Below the pieces are notes generated by a model. It was not told the DNA's origin. It was given only the letters and a program-made list of their open reading frames with translations, and searched no databases. Made by a program: the position numbers and the translations under genes. A stretch of DNA of 64,000 nucleotides from Paucibacter aquatile (GTDB lineage: Bacteria; Pseudomonadota; Gammaproteobacteria; Burkholderiales; Burkholderiaceae_C), in the NCBI RefSeq assembly GCF_002885975.1, contig NZ_POSP01000001.1, positions 496,001 to 560,000 on the forward strand, written 5' to 3'. Below, piece by piece: positions 44,565 to 53,447 of this stretch (its first letter is position 1; each line of letters starts with the position of its first letter).

Positions 44565-44674
44565 AGGGGGTCTGACTGCAAGTGCGGACTTTCACCACGG
44601 GTTCCCCCTGACTAAGGGGGCGTTCAAGAAATGGTGGATGACGTACGCTTCCAAAGTTGCCCGGCGTGCCGGGC
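44565..44674. promoter_or_regulatory. AGGGGG boxes and hairpin upstream of the Kelch protein
   Basis: The 237-bp divergent region holds AGGGGG at 44565-44570 and a hairpin CCCCCT / GACTA / AGGGGG at 44604-44620. A 7-bp stem with a two-base loop (GCCCGGC, GT, GCCGGGC) lies at 44659-44674, followed by a T-rich run. The boxes may be a binding site. The second hairpin, 34 bp before the start, may form a leader structure. No known riboswitch was recognised. Confidence 0.4.
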
Positions 44675-44707
44675 TTTGCCCTTTTTCAAAGCTTCATGGG
44701 ACAGCAT

Positions 44708-47700
44708 ATGTACAACGACAAGCGAACCAGATCCGTGATCACGCTTCTGGCGCTCGGACTTGCCGCAGGCGGCAGTTGGGCCGGCAATTTGGTGGCCACC
44801 TGGACCAAAAAAGCGCCGCTGGAGCCCTTCCGCTCGGCCACCAGCCCGGGCCCGCGCGCCTGGACCTCCATGGACTTTGACTCCCTGAATGGCAAGCTGA
44901 TGCTGTTCGGAGGCAGTGCTTCGGGCTTTGTGGCCGACATCTGGCAGTACGACACCGTCGCCGACCAGTGGACCGCCATCGAGAACCCCGCGGATCACTG
45001 CCCGGGTACCTTCGGTTTCTCCGGCCCGGACGGTCGAGACACCCAGGTCACGATTTACGACGACTACAACCACCTGTACTGGTCGCTCTCCGGCGGTGGC
45101 TACAAGTGCACCGGCACCCGTGCCACGATGCGCACCGCTCAGGCCGGGACTAACACGACCACCGTGGTGGACTCCTCGCTGCCCAGCGATGTGACCTCGG
45201 ACCACTTCAAGGACTGGACCGTCGCCACCGGCTACGGCAAGGCCTATGTCCAGTCCTACGACTCGATCACCAAGACCCTGACCTTGGCCAGCCCGGTCTA
45301 CGGCCTGGCTCCGGGCTCGACCTACCAGATCAAGGTGTGGACCGATGGCGGTTCGTGGTACTACTCGCCCGTCACCCGCCAATGGGCGGCGCTGCAGCTG
45401 GCCCACTACGGATACACCGGCCCGACGCCCCATGTGGGCTATGGCTCGAACACGCCGGCGGCGGCCTACTCGACGGCCGACAAGGCCATCGTCATGTTCG
45501 GCGGCTCCATCAACGGCGTGTCGCTGAATGAAACCTGGGTGCTGGATGCCCGCACCAAGACCTGGGCGCTGAAGAAGCCGAATGCAGAAGTCGGCCCGTA
45601 CAAGCGCAATGAAATCAGTTCGGGCATGGTCTACGACTCGGTCAACGATGTCTTCATTCTGTACGGCGGCCGTTGCGACGGTTCCGACACCCGCTGCCCG
45701 GGTGGCAAGGGCCCCTTGGGCGACACCTGGGCCTACAAGCTGTCGACCAACACCTGGACGCAGATGATCACCCCCGTGAGCCCGCCGGCTCGCATGGGCC
45801 ACCAGATGTCCTTCGACAAGGAGCATGGGGTGGTGGTGATGCACGGCGGTACCTCGGTGCGCGACTTCTACGCGACCGTGCCGACGACGGCAGAGCTGTT
45901 GGCTGACACCTGGATTTACGACTTTGCCAAGAACACCTGGACCGAAGTGACCCCAGCTGTGTCGCCGCCGGCGCGTTATCTCGCCATGATGGCCTATGAC
46001 CCGATCGCCAAGGTGTCCGTGCTCTACGGTGGCCGCGAGCCGGGCCAGAGCATTCAAGGCAGCGTCTGGCATCTGAGCCTGGCGGATTCGGACAGCACGG
46101 TCAATCAGGCGCCCCAGGCTGCATTCAGCGTGTCGCCGGCCACGGGTTCGCTGAACACCACCTTCGCATTCGACGCCTCGACCAGCCGCGACATCGACGG
46201 CTCCATCGTGTCCTACGCCTGGAACTTCGGTGATGGCAGCGGCGCCGAAGGCGCCACTGCCAGCCACCGCTATGCCGCAGCCGGCACTTACACCGTGCTG
46301 CTGACCGTGACCGATGACCACGGCGAAAGCGCGCAGAAGTCCATCAATGTCGTGGTGACGGACAAGGACGTCACCCCCGACGCATTCAGCTTTGCCAGCG
46401 CCACCAATGTGGCCCTGAACAGCTGGGTGGTGTCGGCTCCGGCGACCATCGCCGGCATCGATGCTGCAGCCCCGATCCAGGTCACCGGCGGTGAGTACAG
46501 CTTGGACGGCGGCGCCTTCACCAGCGCCCCCGGCACCGTGCTGGCCGGTCAGGTGTTGCGCGTGCGTGTGATGAGCGCCAACACCAATTCGACCACCCGT
46601 GGTGTCACCGTGGTGGTGGGTGGCTTCTCGGCCAGCTTCAACAGCACCACCGTGGCCGCCAGCGGCGATGTCAAGCCTTTCGTCTTCAACCCCGAGTCGA
46701 ACGCAGCCCTGAACACCCTCGTGTCTTCGGGCACGGCCACCATCACCGTCACCGGCCCGACGCCCATCTCGGTGGTGGGCGGTGAGTACAGCATCAGCGG
46801 CGGAGCCTTCACCAGCGCAGCCGGCACCGTGACCAACGGTCAGGGTGTGCGTGTGCGTCTGCTCAGCAGCACCAGCTTCGGCAGCACCAAGACGGCAGTC
46901 GTGACGGTGGGCTCGCTCAGCGTGCCTTTCAACGTGACAACCATGGCGGAAGACGTCACCCCTGACGCCTTCGCCTTCGTTCCGGTGCCAAGCGCTGCGC
47001 TGAACACCCAGATCATCTCGAACAGCATTGGCATTTGGGGTGTGAACACCGCCACGCCGATCAGCATCGTGGGCGGTGAGTACAGCATTGCCGGTGCCCC
47101 GTACACCTCCGCGCCAGGCACCGTGGTCAAGGGTCAGACCTTGCGCGTGCGAGTCAACAGCGCTGCTGCGTATGGAGAGACGACCCGTGCCACCTTGACC
47201 GTCGGTACGGTCAACGCCGTGTTCAATGTCACGACGGCCAATCTGGACACCACGCCCGACGCTTTTGCCTTCCCCGCAGTCACGGGCGCGGCCCTGTCGA
47301 CCCAGACGGCCTCGGCCGGTGTCATGATTCGCGGCATCAACGGCCCGACGCCGATCAGCGTGACCGGCGGTGAATACAACATCAATGGCGGCGCCTTCAC
47401 CAGCGCGGCTGGGACGGTCTTGTCGGGTCAGACCGTGCGTGTGCGTCAGCTGAGCAGTTCCAGCTACGGCGCGACCAACACCACGGTGCTGAACATCGGC
47501 GGCGTTACCGCAGGTTTTGCAGTGACCACCTCGGGTGTCGACACCACCCCGGCGGCCTTCAGCTTCGCTGGCCTCAGCAATGTCGACCTGGGCGTCTGGA
47601 TCACCTCGCCGGTGGTCGTCGTCACGGGCATCAACGCGCCCACGCCGATCAGCGTGACGGGCGGTGAGTACAGCATCAATGGCGCAGCTTTCACCAGCGC

Positions 47701-48718
47701 GCCCGGTATGGTCAACAACGCTCAATCGGTGCGTGTGCGCGTCACCAGCAGCAGCCAGCATTCCACCGCCAGCACGGTGAGCCTGAATGTGGGTGGTGTG
47801 AATGGCAGCTTCACGGCCGTGACAGCGGCTCCCGATACCGAGCCACTGGCTTTCACTTTCCTGGCCAATGTGTCCGCATTGCCCAACACGGTGGTGGTGT
47901 CAGAAAGCAAGGTTGTGGCGGGCATCAACACGGCAACGCCGATCAGCGTTGTCGGCGGTGAGTACAGCATTGCGGGCGGTGCCTTCACCTCGGTGGCCGG
48001 CAGCATCACCAAGGGGCAGTCGGTTCGGGTTCGCCTGACCACCGGTCCTGAGTATCAGACCAGCCAGAGCGTGACCTTGACCGTGGGCTCTTACAGCACC
48101 CGCTTCGATGTCACCACGGCCGTGGCCGATCGCGTCCCGACGCCGTTCTCCTTCGACCCGATCTCGGGTGTGCTGGTCAACACGGCCGTGACCTCGTCGA
48201 CCCGCACGGTCAACGGCATCAATGCGCCCACTCCGATCTCCATCGAAGGCGGTGAGTACAGCATCAGCGGCGCTGCCTTCACCAGCGCACCGGGTACGGT
48301 GTTGAATGGTCAGGGCATCCGTGTCCGCGTCATCAGCAGCAGTGCCTTCGTGTCCACCAAGCGGGCTGTGGTCACCATCGGTGGTGTCAGCGGCAGCTTT
48401 GACGTCACCACCGTGGCGGAAGACCCGGTTCCTGATGCCTTTGCCTTCACCGAGGCGACCAACGTCACCCTGGACACCTGGGTGTCTTCGTCGTCGGCCG
48501 GCATCTGGGGCATCAACACGGCAGCCCCGGTCAGTGTGGAAAACGGTGAGTACAGCATTGCAGGCGCGGCATTCACCAGCGTGCCTGGCACCATCACCAA
48601 GGGTCAATCGATCCGCGTCCGTGTGCGCAGCAGCAATCAGCCGCTGACCACCGCGACCGCCACGCTCAATATCGGCGGCTTCCAGGTCCCCTTCAAGGCG
48701 ACCACCCGCGCCCAGTGA
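44708..48718 (+). CDS. secreted Kelch-PKD protein with eight tandem 98-residue repeats
   Basis: The 1336-residue protein has a signal peptide (VITLLALGLAAGGSWAG). Residues about 30-465 form Kelch-type beta-propeller units (KLMLFGGSASGFVADIWQY; AIVMFGGSINGVSLNETWVL; VFILYGGRC; VVMHGGTSV; VSVLYGGRE). A PKD domain follows at about 470-553 (SYAWNFGDGSG). Residues 554-1336 are eight direct repeats of about 98 residues, each with GGEYSI-like, AFTSAPGTV, GQxVRVR and a final FxVTT. There is no C-terminal anchor or sorting motif. It is likely extracellular and adhesive or structural; the function is unknown. Confidence 0.88.
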   Translation: MYNDKRTRSVITLLALGLAAGGSWAGNLVATWTKKAPLEPFRSATSPGPRAWTSMDFDSLNGKLMLFGGSASGFVADIWQYDTVADQWTAIENPADHCPGTFGFSGPDGRDTQVTIYDDYNHLYWSLSGGGYKCTGTRATMRTAQAGTNTTTVVDSSLPSDVTSDHFKDWTVATGYGKAYVQSYDSITKTLTLASPVYGLAPGSTYQIKVWTDGGSWYYSPVTRQWAALQLAHYGYTGPTPHVGYGSNTPAAAYSTADKAIVMFGGSINGVSLNETWVLDARTKTWALKKPNAEVGPYKRNEISSGMVYDSVNDVFILYGGRCDGSDTRCPGGKGPLGDTWAYKLSTNTWTQMITPVSPPARMGHQMSFDKEHGVVVMHGGTSVRDFYATVPTTAELLADTWIYDFAKNTWTEVTPAVSPPARYLAMMAYDPIAKVSVLYGGREPGQSIQGSVWHLSLADSDSTVNQAPQAAFSVSPATGSLNTTFAFDASTSRDIDGSIVSYAWNFGDGSGAEGATASHRYAAAGTYTVLLTVTDDHGESAQKSINVVVTDKDVTPDAFSFASATNVALNSWVVSAPATIAGIDAAAPIQVTGGEYSLDGGAFTSAPGTVLAGQVLRVRVMSANTNSTTRGVTVVVGGFSASFNSTTVAASGDVKPFVFNPESNAALNTLVSSGTATITVTGPTPISVVGGEYSISGGAFTSAAGTVTNGQGVRVRLLSSTSFGSTKTAVVTVGSLSVPFNVTTMAEDVTPDAFAFVPVPSAALNTQIISNSIGIWGVNTATPISIVGGEYSIAGAPYTSAPGTVVKGQTLRVRVNSAAAYGETTRATLTVGTVNAVFNVTTANLDTTPDAFAFPAVTGAALSTQTASAGVMIRGINGPTPISVTGGEYNINGGAFTSAAGTVLSGQTVRVRQLSSSSYGATNTTVLNIGGVTAGFAVTTSGVDTTPAAFSFAGLSNVDLGVWITSPVVVVTGINAPTPISVTGGEYSINGAAFTSAPGMVNNAQSVRVRVTSSSQHSTASTVSLNVGGVNGSFTAVTAAPDTEPLAFTFLANVSALPNTVVVSESKVVAGINTATPISVVGGEYSIAGGAFTSVAGSITKGQSVRVRLTTGPEYQTSQSVTLTVGSYSTRFDVTTAVADRVPTPFSFDPISGVLVNTAVTSSTRTVNGINAPTPISIEGGEYSISGAAFTSAPGTVLNGQGIRVRVISSSAFVSTKRAVVTIGGVSGSFDVTTVAEDPVPDAFAFTEATNVTLDTWVSSSSAGIWGINTAAPVSVENGEYSIAGAAFTSVPGTITKGQSIRVRVRSSNQPLTTATATLNIGGFQVPFKATTRAQ
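46367..48715 (+). repeat. eight tandem repeats of about 293 bp inside the Kelch-PKD gene
   Basis: The repeats are recognised by eight copies of G-G-E-Y-S/N (one is N-G-E-Y-S) spaced about 98 codons apart. They are diverged at DNA level except for short cores such as GGCGGTGAGTACAGCAT. Each unit reads like an Ig-like beta-sandwich. The unit boundary was set at the aspartate before VTPDAF. Confidence 0.85.
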
Positions 48719-48801
48719 GGATGGCGCCCCGGGGATTGCACCCTGGGGTCCGCGAGCGACGCATCCGCTCTGGCGGCGAACTCGTGAGTGAGGAACCTTG
48801 A

Positions 48802-48839
48802 AAAAAAGGCCCGGCTCCTTCAGGAGTCGGGCCTTTTTT
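48802..48839. terminator. bidirectional terminator between Kelch protein and protease
   Basis: An 18-bp stem (48802-48819 with 48822-48839) has A6 at one end and T6 at the other, with GGCCCGGCTCCT in the stem and a minimal loop. One G-T-type mismatch is seen. It serves both convergent genes. It is the strongest intrinsic terminator in the window. Confidence 0.92.
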
Positions 48840-48901
48840 CTTGATGCAGCAAGTGGTAGCGCTTGAGGGAGGGCAAGGCTTGCCTGGCCTTGCCCCTGGG
48901 C

Positions 48902-51094
48902 TCACTTGAGATCCAGCGTCAGCCCTGAGAAGCTGCTGTAGGCCCGCAGGCCGATGTGGATGGTTTCACCGGCGTTGACGGTCAGCGTGCAGCTTTCCTT
49001 GTTGGTGCTGCCGTTCGAGCGACATTGGTAGTTGCTGGTGTCCGGGGCTTCGGCGCGGCGCAGGTAGAGGTCGGCATCGCCGCTGCCGCCACTGGTGCTG
49101 AAGGTGACACTGCTGCGGCCGGCCGGCACCGTGTAGACATAGCGCAACCAGTTGCCCTTGGTGGCGGCCAGGCCGGTCTTGGGATAGCCGCTGTTGCCGA
49201 CCTGCAGGCTGGCCAACAGGTTTACGCCGGTGAAGGCACTGCTGGCCACCAGCTTGATGTAGGCCGTGCCCGGGGCGGCCAGCAGCAGTGTGCAGTTCTC
49301 GGTGTTGCCGCTCAGGGCCGGGCGGCAGTCGTACTGAGTGCTGGTCGGTTCGGCGCCGGCGCGCACATAGAGGTCGGCATTGCCGCTGTTGCCTGCGCCA
49401 CCACTGATGCCGACCAGGACCTGGGTGCCCGGCTGTGTGGTCTTGATGAAGTAGCTCAGGGTTTGATCCTTGGCCGCGCCCAGGTTGTTGACCGGAACGC
49501 CGGACTGCAGTTCCAGCGGCGTGCTGCTGGACAGCACCAAGTCCTGGCTCTTGCTGCCGCTGGCGCCGCGGTCGTCGGTGACGCTCAGGGTGGCGCTGTA
49601 GCGCCCGGCCTGCAGATAGCTGTTGCTGACCTGGGCGCCGCTGGCGGTGCGGCCGTCACCGAACTGCCAGTCGTAGCGGGTGATGCGGCCATCGCTGTCG
49701 CTGGAGGCGCTGCCGTTGAAACTGCAAACCAGGCCGTTGCAGCTGCTGCTGAACTCGGCCACGGGTGGCCGATTGCTGCCATTGCCGCCATCGTCTCCAC
49801 CTGGCACCTGGTTGTTGAAGTGGCTGGCCACCTGGGGCCAGATCTTGCTGATCTGCACGCCTTGGTTGGTGCAACCGCCGAAGTGGTGCAGGGCCAGCAC
49901 CTTGCGGCTGCCGGCTGCAATCACCGGTGAGCCCGAGGATCCGCCCTCGGTGTCGCAGTAATAGGCGACATCGGTACCCGAGGCATTGCCCGCCACCGAG
50001 GCATTGTCGATCTGGCAGGCCGCACCGCCGTTTTGGTCGCTGGTGACGGCGAGCTGCTTGGGCTTGCCGCCCCCGTGCTGGGCAATGAAGATGGGCTCAC
50101 CCTTGACCGCAGCCCGCGGATCCAGACCGAGGTAGCCGAAGCTGGCCACTTTGGCGAAATCGTTGATGGTGAACAGCGAGTAGTCCAGGGTGGCGTCGGT
50201 CTTGAGCAGGGTCTGACCGGTGACCTTGGTCACGGCGGCCAGGGTGCTGCCGCCGCAGCTGGTTCTCTCGTAGTTGAACCAGACTTCGGTATTGCTCAGG
50301 GTGTTCTGGGTCGACAGGCAGTGGTTGTTGGTGAACATGCGGTTGTCGGCGCCGACCCGCCAGCCGGTGCACAGGCCGCTGCCGGCCATCAGGAGCCGTG
50401 CCACCGGGCGGCTGCGATCCACGGCACCGGCGTGGCTGGCAGCCAGGCAGACCGGATCGCGGCGTTCGTCGCCGCCACACACGGACAGTGGGGCCGGGCC
50501 CGAGCCAGGGCCGCGTCCAGCGGCCTCGTCAGCGTCGATCTGCCCGGCATGGAAACGGTCGATGTGCAAGGCATGGTCGGGCCCCCAGCGCACGCCGGCC
50601 GGCAGCACCAGGGTCAGGCGGGCGCGCTCGCCGAACACCGACATTGCGGCAAACTGCCGCAATCCGTCTTCACCGAGGCTGCGATCGAAGGTGCGGTTGT
50701 CGGCGCGCGCCGGTTCGGCCTCATAACGATAAAGTTCCTGGCCATCGGCCGAACTCACCAGCACATAGGCACCCTTGGGCAGGCGGAAATCGGCGAAGTG
50801 CAGCTTGATGAAATCGGCGCCAGCCTTGTGGAACTGCCGCTCGATGCGGCGCTCGCGGGCCGTCTGAGCGGCTGAGGCTGAGGCCTCGCTTGCTTCGGCG
50901 TCCAGGCGCTGCTCGCTGGGCCAGCTGCGCGCCACGGTCAGTGGCCGGGCAGCGAAGGTGCCCGGAAGGGCCGCAGGGTTCGTCTTGACCGCGTCGGCCC
51001 GGCCTGTCTCGGCCTGCACCGTTACGGGCAGAAGGCTGCTCAGACTGGCAGCAAGGGCGAGCCCTGAAAGGCTCAAGCTGGATAGGTGTCGCAT
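48902..51094 (-). CDS. secreted trypsin-like (lysyl endopeptidase-type) protease with PKD and two PPC domains
   Basis: The 730-residue protein has a signal peptide (LALAASLSSLLPVTVQA), a propeptide of about 170 residues, and a chymotrypsin-fold domain. The triad is His258 (TNNHCL), Asp304 (DATLDYSLF) and Ser387 (GGSSGSPVI). The GSSGSP form and Cys-rich text resemble Achromobacter lysyl endopeptidase. A PKD domain follows (YDWQFGDGRTASG), then two C-terminal pre-peptidase (PPC) domains, each with DLYxR. This layout is typical of type II-secreted proteases. Specificity for lysine is not proven. The start at 51094 fits the signal peptide. Confidence 0.9.
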   Translation of the reverse strand: MRHLSSLSLSGLALAASLSSLLPVTVQAETGRADAVKTNPAALPGTFAARPLTVARSWPSEQRLDAEASEASASAAQTARERRIERQFHKAGADFIKLHFADFRLPKGAYVLVSSADGQELYRYEAEPARADNRTFDRSLGEDGLRQFAAMSVFGERARLTLVLPAGVRWGPDHALHIDRFHAGQIDADEAAGRGPGSGPAPLSVCGGDERRDPVCLAASHAGAVDRSRPVARLLMAGSGLCTGWRVGADNRMFTNNHCLSTQNTLSNTEVWFNYERTSCGGSTLAAVTKVTGQTLLKTDATLDYSLFTINDFAKVASFGYLGLDPRAAVKGEPIFIAQHGGGKPKQLAVTSDQNGGAACQIDNASVAGNASGTDVAYYCDTEGGSSGSPVIAAGSRKVLALHHFGGCTNQGVQISKIWPQVASHFNNQVPGGDDGGNGSNRPPVAEFSSSCNGLVCSFNGSASSDSDGRITRYDWQFGDGRTASGAQVSNSYLQAGRYSATLSVTDDRGASGSKSQDLVLSSSTPLELQSGVPVNNLGAAKDQTLSYFIKTTQPGTQVLVGISGGAGNSGNADLYVRAGAEPTSTQYDCRPALSGNTENCTLLLAAPGTAYIKLVASSAFTGVNLLASLQVGNSGYPKTGLAATKGNWLRYVYTVPAGRSSVTFSTSGGSGDADLYLRRAEAPDTSNYQCRSNGSTNKESCTLTVNAGETIHIGLRAYSSFSGLTLDLK

Positions 51095-51270
51095 GGAAGA
51101 GGCTCTTTCTCGACAAACATGTCGCGTGAAGTGAAGCCGCAGGACGGACGGATGGGTGGATGGATCGCGCCTGCAGCGGCGCCGGGACCGCTCGACACCG
51201 GCCCGCGCATGATGGACACAAGCCCGTGCGGCGACATGTGTAAGTTCTGACAGGGCTGGGCCCGCTGCAC

Positions 51271-51370
51271 TGTCCCCAGCCTCTGTGGACAAGTGCGTGG
51301 GCAAGCTGCGGGCGGTGGCTGCAAGTGTCTGATCCGATTGAGTTTTTCTTGCCCTGCTGCGAAATCGAGC
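51271..51370. repeat. 100-bp direct repeat, copy A
   Basis: Copy A begins TGTCCCC and has CTGTGGACAAGT, then CGTGGGCAAGCTGCGGGCG and ends with TGCGAAATCGAGC. It aligns without gaps to copy B, 150 bp away, with the first half almost identical and the middle diverged. Confidence 0.85.
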
Positions 51371-51420
51371 AATGTGGATGCAGCCCCCGAAAACGGCCGG
51401 CCCCAGCCCTCGGCGGAGCT

Positions 51421-51520
51421 TGTCCCCGAGCGCTGTGGACAAGTCCGTGGGCAAGCTGCGGGCGAGCCCGGCAAGTGCTTGATGCCAAAGGGAGAAACTT
51501 GTCCTGCCGCGAAATGAGGC
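51421..51520. repeat. 100-bp direct repeat, copy B
   Basis: Copy B has the same layout as copy A: TGTCCCC, CTGTGGACAAGT, CGTGGGCAAGCTGCGGGCG, then a diverged middle and CGCGAAATGAGGC at its end. It sits 26 bp from the end of the next minus-strand gene. Confidence 0.85.
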
Positions 51521-51545
51521 AGGTGCTGGGCTGGGGTGTCCGGCT

Positions 51546-52190
51546 TCAGCGGCCGCGCGCCGGCAGCCTCAGGGGCGGCAGGCTGGCGCAGTTGGCCACG
51601 CCGTAACGATCCACCCGAACGCGGTAGCGGGCTTTCTCGGGTCGAGTCTGCCAGTCTTCCAGGCTTTGCCGGCAGCTCCACTGCCGCCCGTCACTGGCAC
51701 GCAGCTGCAGCTCGTAAAAGCTTTGCCGCTTGCCCAAGCGTTCTTCGCCCAGACCCTGGCGTTCGGGGTCGCCGGGGCGCAGATCGGGCCGGGGCCATTG
51801 CGGTGCCTCGGGCGCCTGGCCTTGGCGCAGCGCCAGGTACGAGGTGCGCCATTGCAGGGCGCGGTAGTGGCAATGCTCCAGGGCACCGCTGCGTTGGCCG
51901 CTGGGGTCGCTGTCGAGCAGGCGGCGGCTCAGCAACTGGGCGCCCTCGGGCAGCTCGTCACACCAGCCGCTGCCGGTTTCCAGGGTGCGGCGCTCCACCT
52001 CGATCTCCAGCCGCCAGGTCTTGGCCACCTGCTCCACCTTCAGCCCCTCGGGGCCGAACACCCAGCTCGACAGAGCCAAGAGCCCGCCCCCGGCCAGCAT
52101 CAGCGCCAGGCCGCGCCACAGGCGCGTGGGCGCAGGTCGGGTGGCTGCGTGGGGGGCTTCAAGAAGGTGGGCATCGTGGCGCTTGCGCAT
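51546..52190 (-). CDS. hypothetical membrane-anchored protein, 214 aa
   Basis: A single hydrophobic segment at about residues 26-45 (GLALMLAGGGLLALSSWVFG) is followed by an extracytoplasmic domain of about 165 residues with four to five cysteines (WCDELPEG, LEHCHYRAL, WSCRQSL and VANCASL). No family was recognised. It is divergent from the SBP/VWA/TelA operon, 111 bp away, and may share its promoter region. The composition is normal for this genome. Confidence 0.6.
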   Translation of the reverse strand: MRKRHDAHLLEAPHAATRPAPTRLWRGLALMLAGGGLLALSSWVFGPEGLKVEQVAKTWRLEIEVERRTLETGSGWCDELPEGAQLLSRRLLDSDPSGQRSGALEHCHYRALQWRTSYLALRQGQAPEAPQWPRPDLRPGDPERQGLGEERLGKRQSFYELQLRASDGRQWSCRQSLEDWQTRPEKARYRVRVDRYGVANCASLPPLRLPARGR

Positions 52191-52301
52191 GGTGCGATTG
52201 TCGGTGAGCGTGTCGCGCGGGCTGCACCGCCGCCATGACGGCGGTCTGTCGCCCCGCTTTGCGTCTATATTTGCGCGCAATCCAATCAGCGAGGGAGACC
52301 T

Positions 52302-53447
52302 GTGGCTGCGATCTCGAAGAGCAAGCGCGCATTGATCACGGTGGCGGTGGCTGCGGCCTTTGGTGGCAGCCTGTTCCTGGCGCTGCGGGGGCAGAAGCAG
52401 GAGGCTCAGGCGCAGCTGGAAGCGGCCGAGCAGGCTGCCGTGCTGCCGCTCAAGGGCTTGATCGCCTTGGATGTGGAGACCTTCTTCAAAGACCCGCGCG
52501 TGGTCCAACGTTTGGCTGCCGCGCGCCTGCCAGTCAGCGTGTCCCGGGTTGGCAGCCGCGACATGGCGGCCAAGCTCGACGGCGCCAGCCGTGACACCGC
52601 AGCCGACTTCTTCTTCCCCTCCGGCGTGGTGGCTGCCAACCAGGTGGTCGATGCGGCTCGCAAGGCCCAGCTGCCCGTGGCCCAGCTCGCGCCCTTCCAC
52701 ACGCCCATGGTGGTGGCCTCCTGGGAGCCGGTGGCGCGCATCCTGGTGGCCAACGGCCTGGCCAAGCCGCTCTCGCCCAAGGTCTATGGCCTGGACATGG
52801 CGGCCCTGACCCAGCTGATGCTGGCCAAGAAGAAGTGGAAAGAGCTCAAGGACGCGGGCGCCTACGAGGTCAGCCGCAGCGTGCTGGTCTCCACCACGGA
52901 TCTTCGCCGCAGCAACTCGGGCGCCATGTACCTGGCCCTGACCAGCCAGGCCTTGAACGGCGATGTCGTGACCGACCGGCCGACCGCCCGCGCCACCGCC
53001 CTCAAGCTGGCCGAGCTGTTCAAGCGCCAGGGCTACCAGGAAAACTACGTCAACGGCAACTTCGACGATTACGTGGCCATCGGCATGGGCAAGACGCCGC
53101 TGGCCTTCATCTACGAGAACCAGCTGGTCAGCCATGCCCTGGCCAAGAAGGGCGTCAGCGCCGACATGGTGCTGCTCTACCCGCAGCCCACCATCGTCAA
53201 CAAGGTGGTGTTCGTCTCGCTGAACGAGCGGGCCAAGGCCCTGGGCGAGCTGCTGGCCAACGATGCAGAGCTGCAGGGCATTGCGGTCGAGTACGGTTTC
53301 CGCATCGCCGACACGGCCCGCTTCGTCAAGACCGTGCAGGCCACGGGCCTGGGCGTGGAGCCGCGGCTGACCCAGGTGGTGGACCCGCCGTCTTTTGAAT
53401 TGATGGCCGAGATGATCGAGGTGGTGGCCCAGGAGATGGCGCAATGA
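52302..53447 (+). CDS. SBP-like protein, first gene of the TelA operon
   Basis: The 381-residue protein starts with GTG, preceded by GAGGGAG at 52291-52297. It has one N-terminal hydrophobic segment (ALITVAVAAAFGGSLFLAL) and a periplasm-facing domain. The domain reads like a periplasmic binding protein: VDAARKAQLPVAQLAPFHTP, NFDDYVAIGMGKTPLAFIYE and PTIVNKVVFVSLNERAKAL. The resemblance is to bilobal solute-binding folds only. It overlaps the VWA lipoprotein gene (53444-53447), so the two are made together. No known family was confirmed. Confidence 0.7.
   Translation: MAAISKSKRALITVAVAAAFGGSLFLALRGQKQEAQAQLEAAEQAAVLPLKGLIALDVETFFKDPRVVQRLAAARLPVSVSRVGSRDMAAKLDGASRDTAADFFFPSGVVAANQVVDAARKAQLPVAQLAPFHTPMVVASWEPVARILVANGLAKPLSPKVYGLDMAALTQLMLAKKKWKELKDAGAYEVSRSVLVSTTDLRRSNSGAMYLALTSQALNGDVVTDRPTARATALKLAELFKRQGYQENYVNGNFDDYVAIGMGKTPLAFIYENQLVSHALAKKGVSADMVLLYPQPTIVNKVVFVSLNERAKALGELLANDAELQGIAVEYGFRIADTARFVKTVQATGLGVEPRLTQVVDPPSFELMAEMIEVVAQEMAQ

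Larger units (their letters stand above)
51095..51545. other. 451-bp region upstream of the protease, holding two direct repeats
   Basis: No gene is seen. Two 100-bp direct repeats (given separately) fill half of it. The remaining part, 51095-51270, should carry the protease promoter and leader; no clear -35/-10 pair was recognised. Confidence 0.5.

Noticed and set aside
44624..47761. 1045-codon open frame antisense to the Kelch-PKD gene
   Set aside because: It is a shadow frame. Its apparent repeats only reflect the repeats of the real gene.
51271..51520. TGTGGACAA in both repeats as DnaA boxes of a replication origin
   Set aside because: There are only two imperfect boxes, no AT-rich unwinding region and no dnaA, dnaN, parA or rep gene nearby.
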